The translations under genes were made by a program, and so were the position numbers. Below, in pieces: positions 33,673 through 42,284 of a stretch of DNA of 53,086 nt. Location: the NCBI RefSeq assembly GCF_001513965.1, contig NZ_KQ948017.1:482565-535650 (forward strand), written 5' to 3'. The notes under the pieces are model-generated. The model was not told where the DNA came from and did no database searches. It was given only the letters and a program-made list of their open reading frames with translations. The DNA is from Streptomyces cellostaticus (GTDB lineage: Bacteria > Actinomycetota > Actinomycetes > Streptomycetales > Streptomycetaceae). Each line of letters opens with the position of its first letter. Within the stretch, counting starts at the first letter, position 1.

Positions 33673-35891
33673 GCACCACCCAGGAAACCCGCGGCCGCAG
33701 ACGGGCCGCCCCCGCCCGGCGTCCGGTCCCCAAGTCCCGTGGCGGCACGGTCCGTACACCGACCGTGCTCCAGATGGAGGCCGTCGAGTGCGGCGCCGCC
33801 TCCCTCGCGATGGTGCTCGGCCACTACGGCCGGCACGTCCCGCTGGAGGAGCTGCGCATCGCGTGCGGTGTCTCCCGCGACGGCTCGCGCGCCAGCAACC
33901 TGCTGAAGGCGGCCCGCAGCTACGGCCTGACCGCCAAGGGCATGCAGATGGACCTGGCGGCCCTGGCCGAGGTCGCGGCGCCGGCCATCCTGTTCTGGGA
34001 GTTCAACCACTACGTCGTATACGACGGCATGGGCCGCCGCTTCGGCCGGCGCGGGGTGTACATCAACGACCCCGCCAAGGGCCGCCGGTTCGTGCCCATG
34101 GAGGAGTTCGACGGCAGCTTCACCGGTGTCGTGCTCGTGCTGGAGCCGGGCGACGGCTTCAGCAAGGGCGGGCGCAAGCCCGGCGTGCTCGGCGCGATGC
34201 CGGCCCGGCTGCGCGGCACCGCGGGCACCCTGCCCGCCGCCGTACTGGCCAGCCTGCTGCTGGTGGCGGTGGGCGCGGCGGTGCCCGCGCTCAGCCGTAC
34301 CTATATCGACATGTTCCTCATCGGCGGGCAGACCTCGCTGCTGGGCGTGCTGTTCGCGTCGATGGCCACCTGCGTCCTGCTCACCCTGGTGCTGACCTGG
34401 CTCCAGCAGGCCAACCTGCTGCACGGCCGGATCATCTCCTCCACCCTCTCCAGCGCCCGCTTCCTGCGCCATCTGCTGCGGCTGCCGGTCACGTTCTTCT
34501 CCCAGCGCAGCCCGGCCGACCTGGTGCAGCGGCTGCAGTCCAACGACCAGGTCGCCGAGACGCTGGCCCGCGACCTCGCGGCGGCGGGCGTGGACGCGAT
34601 CGTGGTCGTGCTGTACGCCGTACTGCTCTACACCTACGACCCGCAACTGACGTTCGTCGGCATCGGCGTGGCCCTGCTGAACGTGGTGGCCATGCGGCTG
34701 GTCGTACGGCTGCGCGCGACCCGGACGGCGAAGCTGCGGGCGGACACCGCGCGGCTCACCAACACGTCGTACACCGGCCTTCAGCTGATCGAGACGATGA
34801 AGGCGACCGGTGGCGAGGACGGCTACTTCCGCAAGTGGGCCGGGCAGCACGCCGCCACGCTGGAGGAGCAGCAGCGGCTCGGCGTGCCGAGTGCCTGGCT
34901 CGGGGTGGTCGCGCCGACCCTGGCCACGCTCAACAGCGCGCTGATCCTGTGGATCGGCGGCCTGCGGGCGGTCGAGGGTCACCTCTCGGTGGGTCTGCTG
35001 GTCGCCTTCCAGGCGCTGGTCACCCGCTTCACCGCGCCCCTCACCCGGCTCAACGGCGTGGCGGGCCGCATCCAGGACTTCGCGGCCGACGTGGCCCGGC
35101 TGAAGGACGTGGAGAACTTCCAGGCCGACCCCCTCTACGCCCGCCCCGGCGGCAGCGACTCGACACGCCGGCTGCACGGGCACGTCGAGCTGGAGAACGT
35201 CACCTTCGGCTACAGCCCGCTGGACCAGCCGCTGCTGACCGCATTCGACCTGACCGTGGGTCCCGGGCAGCAGGTGGCGCTGGTGGGCGGCTCGGGCAGC
35301 GGCAAGTCGACGGTGTCCAGGCTGATCTCGGGTCTGTACGCGCCCTGGGACGGCGTGATCCGCATCGACGGCCGACGCCTGGAGGACATCCCGCGCGGCG
35401 CGCTCGCCTCCTCCGTCTCCTTCGTGGACCAGGACGTGTTCCTCTTCGAGGGCTCGGTCCGCGACAACGTGGCCCTGTGGGATCCCTCGGTCCCGGACGA
35501 GGCCGTGGTGGAGGCACTGAAGGACGCGGCCCTGTACGACGTGGTGATGCGCCGGCCCGGCGGTATCCACAGCAAGGTCGAGCAGGACGGCCGGAACTTC
35601 TCCGGCGGGCAGCGCCAGCGCCTGGAGATCGCCCGGGCGCTGGTGCGGCGGCCCAGCATCCTCGTCCTGGACGAGGTGACCAGCGCGCTGGACGCGGAGA
35701 CCGAGCTGGTCGTGATGGACAACCTGCGCCGGCGCGGCTGCGCCTGCGTGGTGATCGCCCACCGGCTGAGCACCGTCCGGGACAGCGACGAGATCGTGGT
35801 GCTCCAGCACGGCGCGGTCGTGGAGCGCGGGCGGCACGAGGAGCTGGTGGCGCACGCAGGCGCGTACGCCGCGCTGGTCAGGGAGCGGTGA
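33669..35891 (+). CDS. C39 peptidase-containing ABC transporter (NHLM peptidase/ATP-binding type)
   Basis: 740-aa exporter that cleaves double-glycine leaders while exporting the peptide. The N-terminal C39 peptidase has catalytic Cys41 (EAVECGAASLAMVL), His114 (EFNHYVVYDG) and Asp134 (YINDPAKG). The membrane domain spans about 170-450. The nucleotide-binding domain has Walker A GGSGSGKST (about 540), signature FSGGQRQR and LVLDEVTSALD. GTG at 33669 overlaps the adaptor stop. All peptidase residues are intact, consistent with the GG site in the upstream precursor. Confidence 0.93.
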   Translation: MSTTQETRGRRRAAPARRPVPKSRGGTVRTPTVLQMEAVECGAASLAMVLGHYGRHVPLEELRIACGVSRDGSRASNLLKAARSYGLTAKGMQMDLAALAEVAAPAILFWEFNHYVVYDGMGRRFGRRGVYINDPAKGRRFVPMEEFDGSFTGVVLVLEPGDGFSKGGRKPGVLGAMPARLRGTAGTLPAAVLASLLLVAVGAAVPALSRTYIDMFLIGGQTSLLGVLFASMATCVLLTLVLTWLQQANLLHGRIISSTLSSARFLRHLLRLPVTFFSQRSPADLVQRLQSNDQVAETLARDLAAAGVDAIVVVLYAVLLYTYDPQLTFVGIGVALLNVVAMRLVVRLRATRTAKLRADTARLTNTSYTGLQLIETMKATGGEDGYFRKWAGQHAATLEEQQRLGVPSAWLGVVAPTLATLNSALILWIGGLRAVEGHLSVGLLVAFQALVTRFTAPLTRLNGVAGRIQDFAADVARLKDVENFQADPLYARPGGSDSTRRLHGHVELENVTFGYSPLDQPLLTAFDLTVGPGQQVALVGGSGSGKSTVSRLISGLYAPWDGVIRIDGRRLEDIPRGALASSVSFVDQDVFLFEGSVRDNVALWDPSVPDEAVVEALKDAALYDVVMRRPGGIHSKVEQDGRNFSGGQRQRLEIARALVRRPSILVLDEVTSALDAETELVVMDNLRRRGCACVVIAHRLSTVRDSDEIVVLQHGAVVERGRHEELVAHAGAYAALVRER

Positions 35892-35892
35892 G

Positions 35893-38709
35893 ATGACGAC
35901 CGTCGGCGAAGGTGACCTGGTGCTCGGTGCGCTGGGGTCCATGGGCACGCGCATCGACTGCGCGGGCTTCAACCGGCTGGACCTGGAAGGCCCGCAGGTG
36001 CTGTGGCTGGTCGCGGGCGGCGCCCTGGACCTGTTCGCGGTGGACGCCGCCCAGCAGGGCCACTGGCACCACCTCGGCCGGCTGGAGGCGGGCTCGCTGC
36101 TGCTCGGCCCGGTCGCCGGACCCCAGCACACCCTGGTGGCCCGCCCGGTCCGCGACTGCGTGGTCCACCGCGTCAACCTGCGTGAGCTGTACCAGCCCGC
36201 CCACACCCAGACCTGGTCGTACGACGAGTACGGCAACCCGCAGTACGTGCCGCCCGCTTCGAGCCCGCTGGAGTACGCCCTGGCGCTGGGTGTCGGCCGT
36301 GGTCTGTCGGTCCTCTTCCAGGCGCCGATGGCCGAGGAGCGGGCCGCGGCACCCGCCGACGACGACGTGTTCTGGATGCAGGTGCCGCCGGGCAGCGTCC
36401 AGTACGGCTCGCTGTACGGCGCGGAGGCGGCCGCCGACCTGCTGATGGACCCCGCGCTGTGGCAGAGCATGGTCGACCAGCAGTACCGGCTGCTGACCGC
36501 GCTGGACCGGTGGATCGAGCAGTTGGAGCGCACCCACGAAACGCGCACGGCCGCCGGGATCAAGGCCGGTGAGGCGGTCCGCGCCCAGGCCGACCAGACC
36601 CTGCTGGCCTCCATCGGCAAGCGCTCGGCCCGCCGTACGACGGCTGCCGACGCCGACGCCAGCTACGCGGCCTGCAAGCTGGTCGCCGAGGCGGCCGGGA
36701 TCACCCTCGCCGAGCCCGCGCAGAGCGGCACCGAGAGCGAGCGCCTCGACCCGGTCGAGCGGGTCGCCCTGGCCTCCCGGGTGCGCACCCGTGCCGTGCG
36801 GCTCGACGGCCGCTGGTGGCGGGAGAACGTGGGCCCGCTGGTCGGGCACCGGGCGCTGTCCGGCGCGCCGGTCGCCCTGCTGTGGCGGCGCGGCGGCTAT
36901 GTGGCCGTACAGCCGGCGACCGGACGCGAGACCCCGGTCGAGAAGGCGAACGCGGAGGAGTTCGAGCCGCGCGCGGTGATGTTCTACCGGCCGCTGCCCG
37001 AGCGGCGGCTCACCCCGCTCGGGCTGCTCCGGTTCAGCCTGCGCGGCACCCGCGGCGACGTGCTCAACCTGATGCTCGCCGGGCTGGTGACGGTGGCGAT
37101 CGGCGCGCTGGTGCCGATCGCGACGGGCAAGGTGCTCGGCGAGTATGTGCCGAAGGCCCAGGTGGGCCTGATCGTGCAGGTCTGCCTGGCGGTGATGATC
37201 AGCGGCGTCGTGTCGGCCGCGTTCACGCTGTTGGAGAACCTGACCATCCTGCGCCTGGAGGGCCGTATCGAGTCGGCGCTCCAGCCGGCCGTCTGGGACC
37301 GGCTGCTCAGGCTCCCGACCCGGTTCTTCACGCAGCGCTCCACCGGTGAACTCGCGAGTGCGGCCATGGGCATCAGCGCGATCCGGCGGCTGCTGGCGGG
37401 CGTCGGCCCGGTGGTCGCCCAGTCGGTGACGGTCGGCGCGATGAACCTGGGCCTGCTGTTCTGGTACAGCACGGCGATGGCCATGGCGGCGATCGGCATG
37501 CTCGTCGTCATCGCGGCCGTGTTCCTGGGGCTCGGGCTGTGGCAGGTGCGCTGGCAGCGCCGGCTCGTGGTGCTCGGCAACAAGCTGAACAACCAGGCCT
37601 TCCAGACGCTGCGGGGCCTGCCGAAGCTGCGGGTGGCGGCGGCGGAGAACTACGCGTACGCCGCCTGGGCCCGTCAGTTCGCGCACAGCCGGGAACTCCA
37701 GCAGAAGGTCGGCCGGATCAAGAACCTCACCTCGGTGCTGGGGGCGGTCTATCTGCCGGTGTGCACCCTGCTGATGTTCATGCTGCTGGCCGGTCCGGCG
37801 AAGGGCGCGATGTCGGCGGCGGCCTTCCTCACCTTCAACACCTCGGTGACGATGGTGCTGACCTCGGTCACCCAGCTCACGGGTTCGTTCGTCTCGGCGG
37901 TGGCCGCGCTGCCGCTGTTCGAGGAGATCAGGCCGGTGCTGGACGCCACGCCCGAGGTGCGCACGGCGAGCACCCGCCCGGGCCCGCTGTCCGGCGCGGT
38001 GGAGGCCCGCCGGCTCTCCTTCCGGTACGCCGACGACGGCCCGCTCGTCCTGGACGACGTGTCCTTCAGCGTCCGGCCGGGCGAGTTCGTGGCGGTCGTC
38101 GGCCCGAGCGGCTGCGGCAAATCCACACTCCTGCGGCTGCTCATCGGCTTCGACAAGCCGGTCTCGGGCAGCGTCCTGTACGACGGGCAGGACCTGGCGG
38201 CCCTCGACCAGTCGGCGGTGCGCCGCCAGTGCGGGGTCGTCCTCCAGCACGCGCAGCCCTTCACCGGTTCCATCCTGGACGTCATCTGCGGCACCGAGCC
38301 GTACACGCCGGAGGAGGCGATGGCGGCGGCCGAGATGGCGGGTCTCGCGGAGGACATCAAGCGCATGCCGATGGGCCTGCACACGATCGTCGCGGGCAAC
38401 GGCGCGATCTCCGGCGGCCAGCGCCAGCGCCTGATGATCGCCCAGGCGCTGATCCGCCGCCCGCGGATCCTCTTCTTCGACGAGGCGACCAGCGCCCTGG
38501 ACAACGACACCCAGCGCATCGTCATCGACAGCACCCGCAAGCTGAATGCCACGCGCATCGTCATCGCCCACCGTCTGTCGACGGTGCTGGACGCGGACCG
38601 GGTCGTCGTGATGGAGGACGGCAAGGTCATCCAGCAGGGCCCGCCCGCGCAGCTGCTCGCCGACACCGGGGGGCGACTGCACGAGCTGGTGCGCAGGCAG
38701 CTGGCGTAG
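35893..38709 (+). CDS. Large ABC transporter subunit (NHLM ATP-binding type)
   Basis: 938 aa. The first ~370 residues are a soluble N-terminal region without peptidase motifs, characteristic of the second NHLM ABC protein. A six-helix membrane domain (about 390-690) and a nucleotide-binding domain follow, the latter with Walker A GPSGCGKST (about 737), signature ISGGQRQR and ILFFDEATSALD. It would heterodimerise with the preceding peptidase-transporter. ATG at 35893, 1 bp after the previous stop. Last gene of the cassette; no modification enzyme or immunity gene follows. Confidence 0.9.
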   Translation: MTTVGEGDLVLGALGSMGTRIDCAGFNRLDLEGPQVLWLVAGGALDLFAVDAAQQGHWHHLGRLEAGSLLLGPVAGPQHTLVARPVRDCVVHRVNLRELYQPAHTQTWSYDEYGNPQYVPPASSPLEYALALGVGRGLSVLFQAPMAEERAAAPADDDVFWMQVPPGSVQYGSLYGAEAAADLLMDPALWQSMVDQQYRLLTALDRWIEQLERTHETRTAAGIKAGEAVRAQADQTLLASIGKRSARRTTAADADASYAACKLVAEAAGITLAEPAQSGTESERLDPVERVALASRVRTRAVRLDGRWWRENVGPLVGHRALSGAPVALLWRRGGYVAVQPATGRETPVEKANAEEFEPRAVMFYRPLPERRLTPLGLLRFSLRGTRGDVLNLMLAGLVTVAIGALVPIATGKVLGEYVPKAQVGLIVQVCLAVMISGVVSAAFTLLENLTILRLEGRIESALQPAVWDRLLRLPTRFFTQRSTGELASAAMGISAIRRLLAGVGPVVAQSVTVGAMNLGLLFWYSTAMAMAAIGMLVVIAAVFLGLGLWQVRWQRRLVVLGNKLNNQAFQTLRGLPKLRVAAAENYAYAAWARQFAHSRELQQKVGRIKNLTSVLGAVYLPVCTLLMFMLLAGPAKGAMSAAAFLTFNTSVTMVLTSVTQLTGSFVSAVAALPLFEEIRPVLDATPEVRTASTRPGPLSGAVEARRLSFRYADDGPLVLDDVSFSVRPGEFVAVVGPSGCGKSTLLRLLIGFDKPVSGSVLYDGQDLAALDQSAVRRQCGVVLQHAQPFTGSILDVICGTEPYTPEEAMAAAEMAGLAEDIKRMPMGLHTIVAGNGAISGGQRQRLMIAQALIRRPRILFFDEATSALDNDTQRIVIDSTRKLNATRIVIAHRLSTVLDADRVVVMEDGKVIQQGPPAQLLADTGGRLHELVRRQLA

Positions 38710-38829
38710 GGCGTCCGGCACCGCCGGCCCGGACGATCCTGCGACCGTGGGGCCGTCTTCCGGTCCCGGCCCGGCAGGCCGGCCTGCTCCTGCGTGGTGC
38801 CCGGGTGTTCGCCGGATGAGGGGCAGGGG

Positions 38830-39357
38830 TCAGTCCAGCCCCGGCACGGGTGCGCCCGAGGGCACCCCGGCTCCGGTGTAGCCGTCGTAGAACTCCCTCC
38901 AGGGTGCGCTCGCCCCGGCGTGGGGTCCTTCGAAGTGTTCGCCGCGTGCCCTGGCGTCCAGGGCGGCCAGGCACACCTCCCAGCCGGCGCCGTTGCGCGC
39001 GGCGGTGTTCTCGGCGCCGAGGACGTTGGTGAGCGTGAACCGGGTGCGTCCCTCGGCGGCCTCTTCCAGGTCGAAGCGGAGTTCGTCGCCGCCCCACTCG
39101 AAGGACAGGTGCCGGGGCGGGTCGACGGCGAGCACCCGGCCGGTGGACTCCGGCATGCCGGGGTCGCCGCTGAAGCGGATGGCGGCGCCGGGACGCAGGT
39201 CCAGCTCGGCGCGGGAGGGGAACCAGGCCGCGAGTTCGTCCGGGTCGGTCACGAAGTGCCAGACGTGATCGACCGGGTGGTCGTAGGTACGGCTGAACCG
39301 GACGGCGGGACGGCCGTCCTCCAGGGTCAGATAGGTACCGGTGAGGTCGACGGGCAT
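38830..39357 (-). CDS. SRPBCC (AHSA1/START-like) domain protein
   Basis: 175 aa. The fold signature is FSRTYDHPVDHVWHFVTDPDELAAWFPSRAELDLRPGAAIRF, then SFEWGGDELRFDLEEAAEGRTRFTLTNVL... AAGWEVCL-type helix (WEVCLAALDARARGE). Binds a hydrophobic ligand in related proteins; role unknown. ATG at 39357 follows GAAGGA. Upstream inverted repeats at 39443-39503 lie between it and a dead MFS gene on the opposite strand. Confidence 0.88.
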   Translation of the reverse strand: MPVDLTGTYLTLEDGRPAVRFSRTYDHPVDHVWHFVTDPDELAAWFPSRAELDLRPGAAIRFSGDPGMPESTGRVLAVDPPRHLSFEWGGDELRFDLEEAAEGRTRFTLTNVLGAENTAARNGAGWEVCLAALDARARGEHFEGPHAGASAPWREFYDGYTGAGVPSGAPVPGLD

Positions 39358-39442
39358 GGTGCTCGGTCCTTCGCGGTGGGGTTTCAGGTGCGGCAGGGGC
39401 GCCCGCATGCCTCCACGATCTCCCCGACGGCCCGCCGACGGA

Positions 39443-39464
39443 AACGAAACGTTGCCGTTTCGTT
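39443..39464. promoter_or_regulatory. Perfect inverted repeat, TetR-type operator candidate 1
   Basis: Arms AACGAAACG and CGTTTCGTT, perfect 9-bp complements around TTGC. This ACGAAAC...GTTTCGT form is common for TetR regulators controlling efflux genes. No TetR gene is present next to it, and the efflux gene downstream is decayed. Confidence 0.6.
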
Positions 39465-39488
39465 CGAGCCGCTCCAGGCTCGACGTGT

Positions 39489-39503
39489 ACGAAATAGTTT
39501 CGT
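39489..39503. promoter_or_regulatory. Inverted repeat, TetR-type operator candidate 2
   Basis: ACGAAA-TAG-TTTCGT, perfect arms, 24 bp downstream of the first site and sharing its half-site, just upstream of the MFS remnant. Confidence 0.55.
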
Positions 39504-39555
39504 TTACGGGCTGCTCGTGTTCCCGCTTCGAACGACTTCCCTGGAGTGGTTCCCG

Positions 39556-40010
39556 ATGTCCCGGAAGACCCTGACCGACGGCGACCGCACGGCCGCCGTG
39601 GAGGCGCCGCCGGCCGCCTCCCCCCAGCGCTGGTGGATCCTCGCTGTCATCGCCGTCGCCCCAGCTGATGGTGGTGCTCGACGCCACGATCGTGAACATC
39701 GCCCTGCCCTCGGCCCAGGCCGACCTCGGCTTCTCCGACGGCAGCCGGCTGGGGGTCCCCCCACGCCCTTGAGGCAGTGGGGGAGGATCGTGACCGCCTA
39801 CGCGCCGGCCTTCGCCTCGCTGCTGCTGCTCGGCGGCCGGACAGCCGACCTGTTCGGCCGCAAGCCCGCCTTCCTCGTCGACGTCGCGGGCTTCGCCGCG
39901 GCCTCAGGTCGGCGGGCTTCTTCGCCGCGGGCACGGTCATCGCGTTCCTGCTCTACCGGCGCGGAGTGCCGCAACAGGACGCCGTGACCACGCAGGTCGT
40001 CCACATGTGA
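39556..40010 (+). pseudogene. Internally deleted MFS (DHA2) transporter remnant
   Basis: Intact-looking start MSRKTLTDGDRTAAVEAPPAASPQRWWILAVIAVA, then an extra base shifts the frame to QLMVVLDATIVNIALPSAQADLGFSDGSR. A 37-bp G-run palindrome interrupts exactly before IVTAYAPAFASLLLLGGRTADLFGRKPAFLV. The gene then jumps to what looks like the extreme C-terminus (GFFAAGTVIAFLLYRRGVPQQDA). About 150 codons remain of an expected ~480. Two frame changes, one insertion and one large deletion make it dead. Preceded by two TetR-type operator candidates. Confidence 0.82.
39749..39785 (+). repeat. Short palindromic G5/C6 element, copy 3
   Basis: CTGGGGGTCCCCCC, spacer, GTGGGGGAG. It interrupts the MFS reading frame at a precise point (between GSR and IVTAYA), which argues that it inserted there. 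Same design as 9716-9743 and 11801-11838. Confidence 0.6.
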
Positions 40011-40081
40011 CCGCCGCGCACGCCAGGAGGGGCCGCCGTCAGCAGGGAGACGGCGGCCCCTCGCGGTGCCATGGTGGATGT

Positions 40082-40579
40082 ATGCGCAAGACGAGCGCGG
40101 TACTCGGCAGCGCCCTGTTCCTCGTCCTCATCACGGGCAGCGTGTCGGTTCTGGTGCCCTGGTTGCTGACGGACGGCTGGCAGGCCGGGCACTGGTGGCC
40201 ACCGCTGCGGCTGATCGGGCTGCTGCCCGTGGCCGCCGGGGCGGCGGTGATCCTGGATGCCTTCGCCCGGTTCGCTCTGGAAGGCCTCGGCACGCCGTCA
40301 CCGGTGGCGCCACCCGAACGGCTGGTGGTGAACGGGCCGTACCGGTTCGTACGCAATCCGGTCTACATCGCGGTCGTCGCCGTAATCTGCGGCCAGGCCC
40401 TGCTGCTCGCCCGCCCGGTGCTGTTCGGCTACGCCGCCGTTATCGGAGTGCTGACCTGGGCCTTCGTCCGCTGGTCCGAGGAGCCGGGGCTGGTGCGCCG
40501 GTTCGGCGCGGAGTACGAACACTACCGGCGGGCCGTACCGGCCTGGCGGCCGCGGCGCACGCCCTGGCGGGGCACGTGA
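40082..40579 (+). CDS. Isoprenylcysteine carboxyl methyltransferase-like membrane protein
   Basis: 165-aa ICMT/PEMT-type integral membrane methyltransferase: four to five hydrophobic helices and the SAM-binding signature VVNGPYRFVRNPVYIAVVAVICGQAL, then RWSEEPGLVRRFGAEYEHYRRAVPAWRPR. Substrate unknown; bacterial homologues methylate diverse small molecules or lipids. ATG at 40082. Monocistronic. Confidence 0.88.
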   Translation: MRKTSAVLGSALFLVLITGSVSVLVPWLLTDGWQAGHWWPPLRLIGLLPVAAGAAVILDAFARFALEGLGTPSPVAPPERLVVNGPYRFVRNPVYIAVVAVICGQALLLARPVLFGYAAVIGVLTWAFVRWSEEPGLVRRFGAEYEHYRRAVPAWRPRRTPWRGT

Positions 40580-40794
40580 GACCGCGGCGGCGGGTCGTGC
40601 ATCGTTGGTTTTCGCCGCTCCCCGGAAGGCCCCCCACGGACCTGTCCGGGGAGCGGCTGTGAGCCCGGGAACCGGAGGGCGGCCCCACTCCGCCCACCGA
40701 TCCCGGTGCGAGATCGCAGGTACCCGATCCAGGGGGCCGCACTCCCCAGTTGCGAGCCTGATCCGGCGATTCGGGGACCCTGCGATCCCGGTCC
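40580..40794. other. Convergent intergenic region, ICMT-like gene and SSI inhibitor
   Basis: 215 bp with no gene supported. A small hairpin GGGACC/GGTCCC (40774-40795) reaches the SSI stop codon and may help end its transcript. Confidence 0.4.
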
Positions 40795-41229
40795 CTAGAA
40801 CGCGAAGACGCTGCTGTCCAGAGCGTCCTTCACGCAGGTGTTACCGAAGACGCGCTCGTAGGAGACGCGCTTGCCCTGCCATACCCCCTGGACCGTGACC
40901 ACTACCGGGTCCCACAGCTTGGTGCACCACACGTCGCCGCGGGGCTTGAGGGCCGCGAAGTCGCCGCCGACGCCACGCAGTTCGGCGCAGGCCTGAGCCG
41001 CAGCCGGATGGGTGCCGGAGGCAGTCGGGGCGCAGTTCAGGGTGACGGCGCGCTCCGGAGTCGCCGCGACCGCATTGTCGCCGTGGCCGGTGGTGAGCAC
41101 CAGCGCCGAGGGGGCGTAGAGCGACGACGGGGCGGCGTGCGGTGCAGCGGCGGCAGCCCCGATCAGGGGTCCGCAAACGGTCGTGGCCGCAAGGCCAAGG
41201 GTCGCTGCCCAGCGCGCGGTGTTCCGCAT
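40795..41229 (-). CDS. Subtilisin inhibitor-like protein (SSI family) with Lys at the reactive site
   Basis: 144-aa secreted protease inhibitor. Signal peptide about 1-30, ending [10 protein letters not shown]. The SSI domain begins [15 protein letters not shown] and continues [31 protein letters not shown]. The reactive loop reads [13 protein letters not shown] and the end is [21 protein letters not shown]. Aligning Cys-Pro-Met-Val of SSI with Cys-Thr-Lys-Leu here puts Lys at P1, predicting inhibition of trypsin-like proteases. Of two ATGs, 41229 has GGAAGG at ideal spacing (9 nt); the one at 41238 directly abuts that sequence. Confidence 0.93.
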   Translation of the reverse strand: MRNTARWAATLGLAATTVCGPLIGAAAAAPHAAPSSLYAPSALVLTTGHGDNAVAATPERAVTLNCAPTASGTHPAAAQACAELRGVGGDFAALKPRGDVWCTKLWDPVVVTVQGVWQGKRVSYERVFGNTCVKDALDSSVFAF

Positions 41230-41564
41230 TGTGTGCATCCTTCCGCTCGAATAGACGGTTGCTCACTCCGGCCCGGTCTGCGCCGGAGCGGCGAGCGCCA
41301 CTCTGCCGAGTCCGCCGTCGAAACACACATCCAACCCATAGCTTTCAGTAACCTTGCGTGTTGAATCAGTGGCGTGAAGTCACGGAAATCGAACAGGTCG
41401 ACCGCATAATTGAGCGGTTCTCGATCGATGGATGCGGCCAGATGGCCGAAAAAGACCGCCTCGTTAATAGGCCTGAAACATTCCGGCTTCGCCTGTGGCG
41501 AACCCCTTCACGACCCCTTCACGACTCCTTGCGTTCATGAAGGAGCCGGAGTCACCCTCATTAC
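41230..41564. promoter_or_regulatory. 335-bp divergent region between the SSI inhibitor and the 187-aa gene
   Basis: Noticeably AT-richer than the rest of the window (about 41320-41480: ctttcagtaaccttgcgtg, cgcataattgagcgg, tcgttaatagg). It must hold promoters in both directions. At about 41503-41526 ccccttcacgac is followed at once by a near copy. CTCCTT/AAGGAG arms flank 41524-41544. No gene supported. Confidence 0.5.
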
Positions 41565-42128
41565 ATGATTACAACGGAGCAGACAGAGAAGCTGCGCGGC
41601 TGGTTCGCGGGCCGACTGAGCGACGATCTCTTCGCGGAACTGGTCGAGGTGACCGCGGACCGCGAGGAGATCACCGTGATCGGGCGCATCCCCGAGCCCC
41701 GGCTCACCGAGGGCGCCTCGGACGCCGAGCGGGAGGCCGCCGTACAGGCGCGGATCCACGAGTTCCGGGAGCGGACCCGCGAGGCCCGGATCGAGGTGGC
41801 CCGCGAGGCCGAGCACCGGTTCCGCCGCAAGGTGTCCTGGGGCGTGGTGTGCGGCGCGGAGCGCGCCCTGTTCACGCATGTGGCGGCGCCGGTGATGACC
41901 CGGCTGCGACAGCCCGAGCGGCAGGTCCTGGACACCTTGATCGCCGGGGGCGTCGCGCGCAGCCGCAGTGACGCCCTCGCCTGGTGCGTGCGCCTGGTCC
42001 AGCGCCACACCGACGACTGGCTGACCGAGCTGCGCGAGTCCCTGGAACACGTCCAGCGGGTCCGGGCGCAGGGCCCGGACACGGAGGAGGTGGCTGATTC
42101 CTCCACTGATGACGGCGCAGATGGATGA
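41565..42128 (+). CDS. Conserved hypothetical protein, mostly helical
   Basis: 187 aa, soluble. N-terminal part MITTEQTEKLRGWFAGRLSDDLFAELVEVTADREEITVIGRI resembles a small alpha/beta domain; a charged helix follows (about 60-100). The C-terminal 'RQVLDTLIAGGVARSRSDALAWCVRLVQRHTDDWLTELRE' looks like the SRSDALAW helix of ribbon-helix-helix-type proteins. I do not recognise a named family. ATG at 41565, with an AAGGAG further upstream. Confidence 0.75.
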   Translation: MITTEQTEKLRGWFAGRLSDDLFAELVEVTADREEITVIGRIPEPRLTEGASDAEREAAVQARIHEFRERTREARIEVAREAEHRFRRKVSWGVVCGAERALFTHVAAPVMTRLRQPERQVLDTLIAGGVARSRSDALAWCVRLVQRHTDDWLTELRESLEHVQRVRAQGPDTEEVADSSTDDGADG

Positions 42129-42284
42129 ATCGTCCTCTGGCAGGGGTCTTCGCCGGCGCCGTACCGTCGGCAGACCCCTCGAGGACGGCCTCCCGCCCGC
42201 GTCGCACACCCCTGCGGCACCGGCGGTCGTTCGCCACCGCCGCGCCACCAAGCGCTCCACCGCCGCAGCCTCGCCGGAGCCCCC

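Noticed and set aside
38710..38829. A second small precursor peptide after the NHLM exporter genes
   Set aside because: No start with a ribosome site and no double-glycine leader in any frame of this 120-bp gap.
41358..41540. 60-aa plus-strand open frame upstream of the 187-aa gene
   Set aside because: No ribosome site, no conserved features, and it lies in a divergent promoter region.
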